A stretch of 64,000 nt of DNA. Source: Xestospongia bergquistia (taxonomy: Eukaryota > Porifera > Demospongiae > Haplosclerida > Petrosiidae). Below the pieces are notes generated by a model. That model was not told the DNA's origin and did no database searches. It worked only from the letters and a program-made list of their open reading frames with translations. Position numbers and translations under genes: made by a program. The stretch is from the NCBI GenBank assembly GCA_963965975.1, contig OZ014422.1, forward strand, positions 3,991,155 to 4,055,154, given 5' to 3'. Numbering within the stretch: position 1 is the first letter of the stretch; each line of letters opens with the position of its first letter. Positions 34,026 to 44,252 of the stretch are shown here, in pieces.

Positions 34026-36340
34026 CAGGGACATAACCACCAGTACAGTTGGTATGGTTTTAACCTGACTACTTGTTTTGAATGATTAATAAATTTTATT
34101 AAATGTCGGTCACACCTGGCTGCCAGTGGGTGGGAAAGAAATCAATTTGTGAATGACGAACTGTATGATATCAATGGCAGCAAGCAGTTTGAAAGATTGT
34201 CTTCCCAGCCTTCCAGAAAAACCTAATCAGCCCCGAAATTTCTTGTTTTGGAAAGGCAAAGCCTGTGAAGTGCTCTGATCAGCCCCAGTGGTTTAAATCT
34301 TGGCCGTTTCTCCACTGTGATGAGTGTCAAGATGTGGTTTTCTGTCACACGTGTGTTGCAGCTGTGAAACAAGGAAAGATTTTGTTCAGCAACAATATTT
34401 CTAATGCATTTGTAAGCTTTTAAACATTTATTATTCAATTATATTAAATTCATGAAGGATCAACAATCTAAAGCCCACCATGAAGCCGTTGAAGCCATTG
34501 TAACACTACCAAAGTCGATAAAAGACGTAGTAGAGCAGCTCAACAGAGCTCATAAAGCTGATAAAGAGCGTGCAAGGGATATGCTTGTTTGATATTGGCA
34601 AGTATCTGCTTTCTTGCTCGACAAGAGCTTGCACTTTGTGGAAATGTAGAGGAGTCATCAAATTTAATCCAGATACTTGGGTTGAGGGCAGAAGATAAGC
34701 CTGAAATTTTACAATGGATAGAGAAGTCTGCACGCAAGCATACTTCTCCAGAGAACCAAAGCAAAATGTTAGAGATGTTGGCTCACCATAGTCTGAGAAA
34801 GATTTTCGAGAATATCCACAGTTCTCCTTTTGTAGCAGTCATGGTTGATCAAACAACAGACAAGTCAAATAAAGAACAGTTGACCTAAGTCTTGAGATGG
34901 ATGAGTGAAGACTTTGTTGTGTCTGAAGAGTTTGTAGGCCTCTATTATCTTTCAGCAATTGATGCACAGAGTATTGTGGAAGTCATGAAGGATGCCTTCA
35001 TAAGATTCCAGATTCCCCTGACAAAGATTCATGGGCAGTGCTATGATGGAAGCAGCATTATGGCTGGAGCAAAAGCGGCTGTATCCACCAAGATGCAGGA
35101 ACTAGAGCCCAGAGCAGTGTTCCTACATTGTTATGGCCATGCCCTCAACCTGGCTGTAAGTGACATAATCAAACAGTCATGTTCTAGACATATATTATGA
35201 AATTATTCAAGTTCTCTCGAAAGAGAGAAGCCATGCTACAAGATGTGAAAAAAGAGAGTGGCAATGATGCTTCTGGTGTATGCACCTTATGTCCAGCACA
35301 ATGGACTGTCCGTGCAGAGCCACTTGCCAGCATAATCACTAATTATGAAAGCATTCAATCATTATGGGAAGTTGCCATACCTGCTACATCTGACACTGAA
35401 ATCAAGGCTAGGATTCGTGGAGTGGCAAGTCAAATGTAGACCTTCAAGTTCCTGTGTGGCATTTCACTTTCAGAAATGATCCTGCGACACGCTGACAAAC
35501 TAAGTCAGACTTTGCAGATGCCTAAACTTACAAGTGTTGAAGGACAAGGTATAGCTATGGTGACAGTAAGGACTCTTGAAAGCATGCATACAGCTGAAAA
35601 CTTCAACCTATTTTGACAGAAGGTTGAGAAGGAACGCTCCAAGATGCTTTGAAGAAGGCAGTGCTCCAAGTGAGTTTCCTATATCTGTTGAAAATGAACA
35701 TCATTGTGAATATTTTGAAGCAATTGATCTCTCTGTGATGAGCATTCATAACAGATTTGACCAAAAAGGCTTCCAAACATTCTCCAATGTGGAACAGCTC
35801 CTTTTAAAGGCATGTACAGGGTAGTGTTTCAAAGAAGAATTAGATTCAGTGTGTTCTTTCTTTTTTGATGACTTTGATAAGGTTGAACTGGAGTCTCAGC
35901 TATGTACTCTTCATCAACTCTATTCATCAGTTGTAGTTGAAGAAATGTCATCAAATGATAGCATTAAACTGCAGTGTTAAGCCTCTTCGCAACACAGAAA
36001 TGCTAGTTAGTGCAGTTTCCCATCTTTTTCATCAAGTCCTATCTCACATGCACGATGACCCAAGCAAGATTGAACCACCTGATGATTCTTCATTATCACC
36101 AACATGTATGTGATCATCTTGATTTAAATGTGATAGGCAATGAATACATTTCTAAATATGAGTCAAGAAAAAGCAAAAATTTGCTAAATTTAACTAACTC
36201 TTTATTTTAAGTGTCCAACCATTTCAGTACTATTATCATTCATTTTCATTTTATCATTTAGCCAATCTCATGCCAAGTTTTCATCATTCATACAAAATGA
36301 AATCAACCTGACCACTTAAAATTTTGTGGCTACAGCCCTG
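34026..36340 (+). mobile_element. hAT transposon 3 (ZMYM1-like), 2.3 kb
   Basis: Ends are cagggacataaccac and gtggctacagccctg, imperfect inverted repeats. tatagtca occurs at 34,020-34,027 and at 36,341-36,348, as an 8-bp target duplication sharing CA with the left end. The flanking Block Q sequence is continuous if the element is removed. Confidence 0.88.
34200..36210 (+). pseudogene. hAT transposase, ZMYM1/TTF-finger type, heavily mutated
   Basis: Frames in order: PVKCSDQPQWFKSWPFLHCDE and VVFCHTCVAAVKQGK (34,250-34,385, TTF-type finger), then ARQELALCGNVEESSNLIQIL (34,589-34,888) with FVAVMVDQTTDKSNKEQL (the VDETTD-type first catalytic motif). GLYYLSAIDAQSIVEVMKDAF, IHGQCYDGSSIMAG (the GQxYDGASNM motif) and VFLHCYGHALNLAVSD (34,892-35,200, the HCxxHxLNL motif) follow. 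After that come LCPAQWTVRAEPLASIITNYESI and more decayed text to about 36,200. The C-terminal dimerisation motif is not found. It is more decayed than hAT1 and of a different subfamily. Confidence 0.88.
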
Positions 36341-36815
36341 TATAGTCATACGAACTATCCATTATGAATGTTCTATCTCTTGACCTACTTTATCAAATCT
36401 TCCATCAAGAAGACCAACCCCTATAATTAATTAAATTAATTAGTATGACACACCTGTCACTGCAGTCCTCAGGGTCAAATGACAAGTTGGTCATTCCCAT
36501 ACAAGTGGTGTCTTTAACGAGATGAGTGGCAAGTTTGTCAGCTGTCTCACTTCGAGATGATCTATAAAAGATAATCTTTTAAAGAGATATTAGTTTAACA
36601 AAAATTTATACGTTCATTATGATCTTTTACGCCAAGGGATTGTCCCTAATTCAGTGTCTGAAAAGATGGCAAGTCATCAAGAGAGTGTGAGTGTCTTCTA
36701 TACATTCTACCTAAAGCATAAATAAAATGATAGTGTCAGTCTTAGATAAATATATCTTACATCATTTGCTGCCATTTCATGTATAGTCTTAAGATTTTGA
36801 TTTACTTCACTAGTG
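36341..36815. repeat. Block Q remainder and unrecognised spacer
   Basis: 36,341-36,590 continues Block Q (tcttgacctactttatcaaa, ctcacttcgagatgat). 36,590-36,815 is AT-rich with nothing recognised. Confidence 0.75.
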
Positions 36816-38040
36816 GAGAGAGAAAAAGAGAGAGACTGAGAGAAAGTCAGAGAGAGTGACTATAAGAGAGAATACTACAATATATGGTGTAAGTAGTAAA
36901 AGGGTGTGGTATCGCAACATAGTGGTTGAAGAGGCATAACTAACTGTAGCAACTAATTGATTATTAATAAGCTCCACCCATTGACTTACAGTGTAACAGA
37001 GTTCTTAAAGATTATTACCTGTGTATTTTAACCAATTGTAAAATTTTGAACTATTATTATATTTTCCCTCACTATACAGAGAGAGACTGTGAGAGAAAGA
37101 GAACATCTGATAAAAAGAGACACAGGGACAAACATGGAGTGGGAGAGAGTCTAAGAAAGATCAAGAAACCTGAGAGAGGTATAGAAAAAAAGAGAAACAG
37201 AGAGAGTCTCTGTAAGTGACATTGTCTCTCTTTCTCTCTTGTGAGGCTCTCAAGAGTGAGAGAGACTCTGAGAATGAAAGATAGAGAAAGTCTCAGAGAC
37301 TTTCCAAAAGGAGAGACAGACTTTGAGAGAGAATGACAGACAGAGAGAGATCATGAGTGAGAGACTTTGAGAGTGAGAGAGAGAGATTTAGAGCAGTTAG
37401 ATACTGAGAGAGAGAATGAGAATGAAAGAGACACTAAGACTACAAGAGAGAGAGACACTCTGAACTCTGAAAGAGAGAGAGAGAGAGACAGAGAGAGACA
37501 GAGAGAGAAACAGAGAGAGAGACAGAGAGAGACAGAGAGAGACAGAGAGAGACAGAGAGACAGAGAGAGACAGAGACAGAGAGAGACAGAGACAGAGAGA
37601 AACAGAGAGAGACAGAGACAGAGAGAGAGAGAGAGAGAATGAGAAAAAAAAGATAAAGAGAGAGAGACTCCAAGATATGAGAGAGTCTGTGAATGAGAGA
37701 GAGACTGTGAAAATGAGAAATGCTGAAAGAGACAGATAAAGAGAGAAAGAGACTCCTTGAGTGAGAGAGAGAAAGACTCAAAATGAGAGACTTTAAGAGA
37801 GTGACTGTGAGACAGAGAGAGAGACAAAGTGTGAGAGAGAGTAAGAGGGAGAGACAGAGAGCACAAGAGGGAGATACTTTGAGATTGAGAGAGAAAGAGA
37901 GACTCCTAGATTTTAGAAGGAGAGACTGTGAAGAGAGAGAGAGAGGCTGAAAGACTCTGAGAGTGTGAATGTACAAGAGAGATAGAGACATTCTGAGTAT
38001 GGGAGACTATTAGAGCTAGAGAGAGGCAAAGATTGAGAGT
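36815..38040. repeat. GA-rich array with embedded Block Q piece
   Basis: GA-rich from 36,815; a Block Q piece lies at 36,870-37,080, then GA units run to the MULE at about 38,040, with GACA-rich tandem repeats at 37,475-37,625. Long frames on both strands (Arg/Glu on +, Ser/Leu on -) follow from the repeat and are not genes. Confidence 0.88.
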
Positions 38041-38858
38041 GAAAGACTCCAGCTTCATGCTACTTAAAGAAACAGCACAGAACTTAGGTCTACAAGTTGA
38101 ACCCCAGAATGTGCTTATTGACTTTGAAGTAGCATTACAACAGTCTGTTACCATTTGCTTTCCACAAGCAGAGAGAAAAGGATGCTACTTCCATTATACT
38201 CAAGCCATTTGGAGGAAAGTGCTGACTCTCGGGCTCCAACAAATTTACAGGGAAGATGCTGACTTCAAATTATACATCCATCAAGTGATAGCACTTGCCT
38301 TTGTTCCTCCAGCTTTTGTTAGGTTAGCTTGGAGTGGACTACAAGAAAATTCTCCAGAATTTGACAACAAGGAGAGTTTTGTTCAATACTTTGAAAGTAC
38401 ATGGATAAATGGCAACTTTCCTATTCGATCATGGAATGTTTATGCACAAGAGGGTCCTCGCACTAATAACAGCGCTGAAGGATGGCACAGTAAAATGAAG
38501 AAACTTGCTGGGAAATCACACCCAAACATTTTTGAGGCAGTCACCCTTTTCAAGTCTGAACAAGCTGTGACAGAAGTCACTTTAATGCAGCTGACTGCAG
38601 GAGGACTTCCAAGAAGAAAGACAAGAAAGTACAGAACCATGAGAACAGACTGAAAATTATTAAAGAAAAGCATGAAGCAGGAGATTATACATTACAAGAA
38701 CTTCTCAGGGCGTATAGCCACTGGGTATCTTTGTAATTACTGTTATTTAAATCATTATTTAAATCAATTAAAAGTTTTTAGACGAAATGGGACAATTGTG
38801 CATTTTGTTAGACGAAATGGGATGAGACGAAATGGGATTAGACGAAATGGCTATAAAC
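38040..38858 (+). mobile_element. MULE transposon, 5'-truncated, transposase half retained
   Basis: The right end contains four copies of the (a/t)gacgaaatgg motif (38,780-38,850) like the ends of the element at 13,985, ending ggctataaac. The left end is lost: transposase sequence begins abruptly within GA repeat. It is oriented opposite to the left-arm derivative, as expected for the inverted arm, but the 0.9 kb of GA array lying next to it in the left arm is absent here. Confidence 0.82.
38048..38653 (+). pseudogene. MULE transposase, C-terminal half
   Basis: The open frame 38,033-38,653 encodes NVLIDFEVALQQSV (second catalytic Asp of the MULE domain), GCYFHYTQAIWRKV (the C-x2-H-like motif after it), AFVPPAFVRLAWSGL, then NVYAQEGPRTNNSAEGWHSKMKK, which includes the R-T-N-N-x-x-E-G-W-H motif with the catalytic Glu. 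It ends with the basic GGLPRRKTRKYR. This is one uninterrupted frame of about 200 residues. The N-terminal third, with the first Asp, is missing, and the first few codons belong to the GA repeat. The deletion derivative at 13,985-14,675 keeps only the pieces on either side of this region. Confidence 0.88.
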
Positions 38859-38860
38859 CC

Positions 38861-39290
38861 TCTCTCCTCACCTTCTCCTTGCTCAGTCTATTAGTCTCTC
38901 TCTTTCTCTTAGAGTCTCCCTATCAGTTTCTACTTCTCCTTCTTTCTCTCTAATTTTCTCTTTGTCTCTCTGTCCCTCTCTCTCTCACACACACAGACAC
39001 TCTCAGAGTTTCTCATTGTCTCTTTCTTTTTTCACTCTCTCTCTCTCTCTGTCTCATTCATAGAGCATCACTGTCAGAAGCTATCTCTATCTTTTCCTCT
39101 CTCTCATAGACCCACACTCTCAGTTCCTTTCATTCTTTTTCTTTCTCTTTTTCTCTCACACACACTCATAGAGTCTCTCAGTCTTTCTTGCTGTCTGTCT
39201 CTCTCCCTTACATTAGGAGTCTCTCTCTCACACTTGGTATCTCTCAATCTATTTCTTTTCAGAGTCTCTCGCTTCTCTTATTCTTGTAGT
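38861..39290. repeat. CT-rich array (inverted GA array of the left arm)
   Basis: Mirrors 12,640-13,060. It is the only long stretch of the complex that is pyrimidine-rich on the + strand. Confidence 0.9.
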
Positions 39291-39474
39291 ACCTTGACAG
39301 AACAAAATACTCTCTCATTCATTAAACGTATTATAGACAACATTCTGTTAAACCACAAATTAATTAGAATATGTGACACTTTGGTCTCATATTCTAATTA
39401 ATGCCCACATTTATGATGTATAGCAATGTCTTATTTATGTAACAAGTCATGTCACATGGTAATAATGATTGACC
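39291..39474. repeat. Block P fragment, inverted
   Basis: Inverted counterpart of 12,456-12,640, adjoining the LTR. Confidence 0.8.
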
Positions 39475-39815
39475 TGTTGAAAGAGGTAATTGGTTAGGTT
39501 GTTTATCTCTGTTTATTTGTGTGTAAATTAGTCTATCTGTAAGTCTATTTACTTTGAATCATTTAAGTGTGAATTAAGTGTGTGTAAAGTTTCTCATTCA
39601 TGATTTCTGTGATAGTCCTTATCTTTGTCCATTTAGTTTGATCTCTGTTCTTTGTTTGATTTCTGTTATAAATACCTGATTTTTGTTCAGATTGTTAGTT
39701 CTTAACCGTATTGATTTCATTTAAATACAAGTTCTACTTAAACTTAGTTGTGACAAGAACAGAGCTGTGTACTCAGCTGCAGTCTGACCATAGAACTATA
39801 CAAAAACTTTCAACA
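39475..39815 (+). repeat. 5' LTR (341 bp), right arm
   Basis: Begins TGTTGAAAG, ends CTTTCAACA. It has the same length as the left-arm LTR with about five mismatches by eye. Confidence 0.88.
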
Positions 39816-39831
39816 GGTTATGAGCCCAGTC
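39816..39831 (+). promoter_or_regulatory. Primer-binding site, internal initiator-Met tRNA type
   Basis: ggttatgagcccagtc directly follows the LTR; see 12,100-12,114. Confidence 0.7.
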
Positions 39832-39923
39832 TCCAACTAAATTCATCACACTAGACCCAGGTTTGTAGTTGTGCTGATCTGTATATAATCTTTTTTTTGG
39901 ACCACGAATTAGCAAGAGTCAAA

Positions 39924-40450
39924 ATGACGGCTGTAGATGATAAATGGTCGATTAACAAGTTAGATAGCACGAACTGCAGTACATGGAAGTTCCAGATGTG
40001 ACATATGCTGTTGGCTAAGGGACTATGGGGTTTTGTAGATGGTACAGAAGAACTTGACGAGGAAGCAAACGCTCAAGCTCAAGCTGATTTTTGATGGAGG
40101 TCACAAAAGTCATTTTCTACTCTCCTTATGTACATATATGGATGAAGGAGTGTAAGCCTAAGACAAGCAAGGAGGCTAAAGAGTATGCTGATGATTACTT
40201 CCAGGCTAGAGGACCCCGACTGGACTCGTCAAATGGAAAGCAATCTGTGGCACATCTGGAGGAGTACGTGGACTGTGTCATGGATGTGGTAACCTGGACA
40301 TAAGATGAAGGATTGTCCTACTACTAAAACAGCTGGCATATTGGCAACAACTAGTACTGGAAACAGAAGCTCAAGTAGTAGAAGGAGAGAAAGAGGAATG
40401 AAGGATATTGAATGCTACAACTGTGATGAGTAAGGACACTACTCTTCACA
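39924..40450 (+). pseudogene. Chimeric copia/gypsy gag (right copy)
   Basis: From ATG 39,924 one frame reads MTAVDDKWSINKLD, then WKFQM, TGA, HMLLAKGLWGFVDGTEELDE, AQADF, TGA, and WRSQKSFSTLLMYI; these are copia-type gag motifs. It passes directly into WMKECKPKTSKEAKEYADDYFQARGP of gypsy gag at about 40,138, then two broken CCHC knuckles (about 40,275-40,320 and 40,410-40,450). The second TGA is CGA in the left copy (CpG to TpG). Keeping both gag halves in one frame across the junction is the main reason to think of a real chimera. Confidence 0.75.
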
Positions 40451-40837
40451 TTGCCCTCATATAATGCCATGTTCTGTGGGCAGAACAACACTCAGGAGGA
40501 GTCTGGAATAATGACATCTAGGACAGTAGAGGGTAAATATGTGAAAAATATTCTATTAGACACAGGTAGCTCAAGGACTCTAGTGCATCAGATACTAGTA
40601 CCTGAAGAGGCTTTCCTTGAAGGAAATGCTACTACGGTGTGTTGTGCACATGGAGACACAGTGTTGTATCACTTGGCAAAGGTGCACATGGAAGTCGAGA
40701 GAAAACCAATAGAAGTTGAGGCTGCTGTCTCAGATCATTTACCTGTGGGAGTACTGTTGGGTACAGATGTGTCCCAACTACCCAAGCTATTAACTGAACA
40801 GAACTCTGGAGTAGGGGAACCAGAGAAGGCCATGTGA
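40451..40837 (+). pseudogene. Gypsy aspartic protease (right copy)
   Basis: Encodes ILLDTGSSRTLVHQILVPEEAF and AVSDHLPVGVLLGTDVSQL; it is almost identical to 11,095-11,481 and intact over the domain. It lies between gag and integrase. Confidence 0.87.
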
Positions 40838-41029
40838 ATAACGACAAGAGCCGCAGTACGGAAACAGAAGGAACAAAAGGTTGAGGAGAAACAATTAGAG
40901 GAGAAATGCGGAGTGACATCATACCCATTAATGAAGAGGAGCAGAGAACCGAAGCAAAGGGCAATGCTCATAATGAGGAGGAAGAAGACAAGAGTGAAGA
41001 GACAAATTAGATGACGATGATAGATGATG

Positions 41030-41700
41030 ACCTGTTTGGGAAATCTTGAGAGAAGAGAAGATTAAGCAGAAAAATGAAGAGAGCAAACAAGAAACAGCAC
41101 AACAGAAGTGGAGGATCAGGTGACAACCATATTCGAAGGATTGACTCAGAAGTATTGAAGACGCTACAGAAGACTGACCCATCATTGGAATCAGTCAGGA
41201 ATAAAGCTTATGCAGATTGTACAACTGGTAGTGGAATACGATTCTACTGGAAAGATGGTCTACTGTAAAGATATTTGGATGCCATCTGGTAGAGATGGTG
41301 AAGACATGACTATAGAACAACTTGTGCTTCCAAAGTAATGTCGTGACAGAGTTATAAATCTGGCACATTCCATTCCCCAGCTGGTCATTTGGGCTGAGAC
41401 AAGATGACTCAATGTATCTTACAGCAATTCTATTGGCCAACTATATACAGAGATGTTGTGGAGTACTGCCGGACTTGTGGATCATGCCAGAAGATTGCTC
41501 AACATCATATGCAACCAGCACCACTCATTCCCCTCCCTATTATCGATACTACATTTAAGAGAGTTGCTATGGATATTTTCGGACCTCTCTCTCGCAGTTG
41601 GTCAGAAAAATGATACATTCTGATCTTGTGAGACAATGCAACTCAGTATCCTGAGGCTGTTGCCTTATGCTTAATTATTACTGAAGACATTGCTGAGGAA
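41030..41700 (+). pseudogene. Gypsy integrase, first half (right copy)
   Basis: Encodes IDSEVLKTLQKTDPSLESVRNKAY and GIRFYWKDGLL (41,074-41,268), then after frameshifts TQCILQQFYWPTIYRDVVEY, CRTCGSCQK and the core start FKRVAMDIFGPLSRS (41,404-41,613). It stops at the DDE-element boundary within the AEEL motif codons. Confidence 0.86.
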
Positions 41701-42737
41701 CTATATCATGTCCAAGTTGAGAAGAGCCCTTCATTAAAAAAAGGTGTTTTATGCATGAAATGTAAGGTGAGGAATTTCCTTCCCTATTATACAGAATTAG
41801 CGCTGAAGCACATTTTGATTATATTCATTATTTTTTCATGATAATGTCATGCGAACACACCACGTTTTCTCTCATGTTTGTGAACATGCTAACTGGAAAG
41901 AGATTGAGAGCGCAAACAAAGGAGGTTGTTGTTAATGTCTATGAATATTTTGAGGAACTTGGCAGGTGTAAACGGACTGAAGGATCTCTGAAACGAACCT
42001 CTGATGCTAAAAAACTTTCACGTACCAGCATCAAGAGGTTACGGAAGGAGAAACTTAGCACAGGGGGAGCGGCCTTTTCAACTCCAACAAAGAGGTACAG
42101 ATTCTCCAGACGCCTGTTGGATTCCCAATACCACTCTCATATTCAGATCCAAAAAAATACTGGTGATTACCATGATGAGATGACTGCTGATCATTTTGAG
42201 GAGTGGTTTGGTACCAAACTTCTCCCAAATGTTCCACCTAACAGTCTAATTGTCATGGATAATGCCTCATATAATAGCCATCGTAGTGACCCTGTTCCAG
42301 TTCTGATGACAATTAGTGCTAGGCATTCTTGGTCTTCCTTCTTTGTCGAAAGTTTTTTTTTCAAAACCACAGTGGCTTTATAGCTGCCTCAAATCACAAA
42401 ATATGATACCTGGTTATTATTTTAATAATAATTGTTATAATATACCATTTGTTCATATAATTAGAATTGTAATTTTGAATGGCCACGTGAAAGATGGCTG
42501 ACTTCTCAAGGTAAAATGTTTTTTCATTAAACCCTTAAAGGTGTGCAATTTGAAGTATGTGAAAGGTATGCAATTGAAAACGTATGGCGTTTTCTAGTTT
42601 GGTACTTTCTCATAGTGCTAGAGAGCCAATTTTTATATATAAAATGCGCATTTGCAAGATAAATTGATTGTGCAAGTTTCATGTCGATAGCAAGTAAAAT
42701 GGCAAAGTTATTCATATGTCTGGATGACATGGTATAG
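41701..42737 (+). mobile_element. Tc1/IS630-like DDE transposon, internally deleted (right copy)
   Basis: Inserted in gypsy integrase at the same TA as in the left arm. Its frame 41,838-42,383 is open for about 180 residues. The N-terminal basic part (KRLRKEKLSTGGAAFSTPTK) is fused by internal deletion to DYHDEMTADHFEEWFGTKLL and SLIVMDNASYNSHRSDPV. The first Asp and the helix-turn-helix region are missing. Confidence 0.8.
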
Positions 42738-43615
42738 TCCTCATTTTTGCTTATGTGGGCATCCCATATGAGATTCTCACAGACCAAGAGGATATCTTCA
42801 CATCTAACTCCTATCAGAATTATACAAAATGCTTCACATCCATCAGTTACAAACAAGCCCCTACCATCCTCAAACGGACAGACTCATGCATTGTTTAATC
42901 AAGCTCTAAAGTCCATGTTAAAGAAGGCGGCAATAAGTGAAGGCAAGGACTGTAACAAATGTTGGCCAATCTCCTGTTTGCTTATCAGGAGGTGCCTCAG
43001 GCATCCACAGGGTTCTCTCCTTTTGACCTTTTGTATGGGAGAGCTGTGAATGGTCCTTTGGATATGCTGAAGAATACCTAGGAAGCTGGAGGGTCTGTAG
43101 AACACAGTGTGGTACCAAACTTCTCCCAAATGTTCCACCTAACAGTCTAATTGTCATGGATAATGCCTCATATAATAGCCATCGTAGTGACCCTGTTCCA
43201 GTTCTGATGACAATTAGTGCTAGGCATTCTTGGTCTTCCTTCTTTGTCGAAAATTTTTTTTTCAAAACCACGGTGGCTTTATAGCTGCCTCAAATCACAA
43301 AATATGATACCTGGTTATTATTTTAATAATAATTGTTATAGTACCCCATTTGTTCATATAATTAGAATTGTAATTTTGAATGACCACGTGATAGATGGCT
43401 GACTTCTCAAGGCAAAAATTTTTTTCATTAAGCCAGGACAGCAAGTGCGGGTACTTCTTCACACATCCAGTAGTGAACTGCTTGCCAATGGCAAGGGCCA
43501 TGTGAGGTAATTGCCTTTTCCCATGTGTTTAACTAACGCATGGGAGAAGTCAATTATATTGTGGACACGCGTGATCACAAGAAAAGGAAACAATTGTTCT
43601 ATGTCAACATGTTAT
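42738..43615 (+). pseudogene. Gypsy integrase, second half, with a foreign patch (right copy)
   Basis: Gypsy sequence runs from about 42,738 to 43,108 (IPYEILTDQED-like, FNQALKSMLKKAA, LFAYQEVPQAS in shifted frames, YGRAVNGPLDMLK) and again from 43,431 to 43,615 (GQQVRVLLHTSSS-like, VNYIVDTRDHKKRKQLFYVNML). The part between is a second copy of the 3' part of the DDE element (43,109-43,430). The left arm keeps about 130 bp of genuine integrase there (8,725-8,855). Confidence 0.8.
43109..43430 (+). mobile_element. Duplicated 3' fragment of the DDE element inside gypsy integrase
   Basis: From gtaccaaacttctccc to about 43,430 this repeats 42,210-42,530, including the VMDNASYNSHRS codons and the AT-rich 3' tail, with only a few mismatches. 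It is absent from the left arm. The joins lie at gtggta, a short string present in both sequences. Confidence 0.85.
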
Positions 43616-44010
43616 GTGTTGATTACCAGTGTTTAAACGGACTCTTGGAAGGTGATGCATATCCAATGCCCCGAGTGGACGAGCTGATCAAGCAAGTTGG
43701 CAGGCCAAATTCATCTCAGCATTGGACCTTACTCGTGGTTATTGGCAGGTTCCAGTTGCCAAGGATGGCCGACCCAAGACAGTATTTGTGACGCCCTTCG
43801 GACTATTTCAGTTCAATATTATGCTACTTGGTCTCCAAGGTGCTCCAGCGACATTTCAATGATTAATGGATAAGGTTTTACAATATACATGGTATGGAAT
43901 AATTTGCAGCAGCCTACTTGGATGATGTAGTGATTTTCAGTGACAGCTGGAGTGAGCACTTGGGACATCTCACTCGAGTTTTTAACAGTATCAGAAGCAG
44001 TCTTATCAAT
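43616..44010 (+). pseudogene. Gypsy reverse transcriptase remnant (right copy)
   Basis: The sequence resumes at VDYQCLNG and DAYPMPRVDELIKQVG, then shifted-frame SALDLTRGYWQVPVAKD, TPFGLFQFNIMLLGLQGAPATFQ, and AAYLDDVVIFSDSW with the catalytic DD. The preceding 0.4 kb (RT N-terminus, 8,145-8,535 in the left arm) was lost at a short atgttatgtg repeat. Confidence 0.83.
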
Positions 44011-44252
44011 ATTTATGCCAATTAATATATATTGTGAATTACCATGATATAAGTAGATGTCTATGAGTATGAACATGTAAGATATCTCATTAAGAGATCT
44101 TTGACTATGTCGTCAATAATAAATAGATCTCCAGCCCAGGTTAGTCTTAGTCTCATAACTGCCTTTGAGAGAAGAGTGTTAATGAGTATACATGTCAATT
44201 AATTTATGCAATGTTTATGAATTTCATTTCAAAAGTCTTTGTCTTAAATTAG

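Larger units (their letters stand above)
39475..44010 (+). mobile_element. Decayed LTR retroelement, copia-like 5' end joined to gypsy pol (right copy)
   Basis: Same order as in the left arm: LTR, primer site, chimeric gag, protease, integrase with nested DDE element, RT. It carries extra damage relative to the left copy: CGA-to-TGA changes in gag, replacement of part of integrase by DDE-element sequence (43,109-43,430), and a deletion that removes the RT N-terminus (junction near 43,616). It ends after the RT YLDD region near 44,010, at the same place as the left copy, so the truncation is older than the duplication. Confidence 0.85.

Noticed and set aside
37367..37642. Arg/Glu-rich plus-strand frame
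   Set aside because: A gagagaca tandem repeat read in frame; not a coiled-coil gene.
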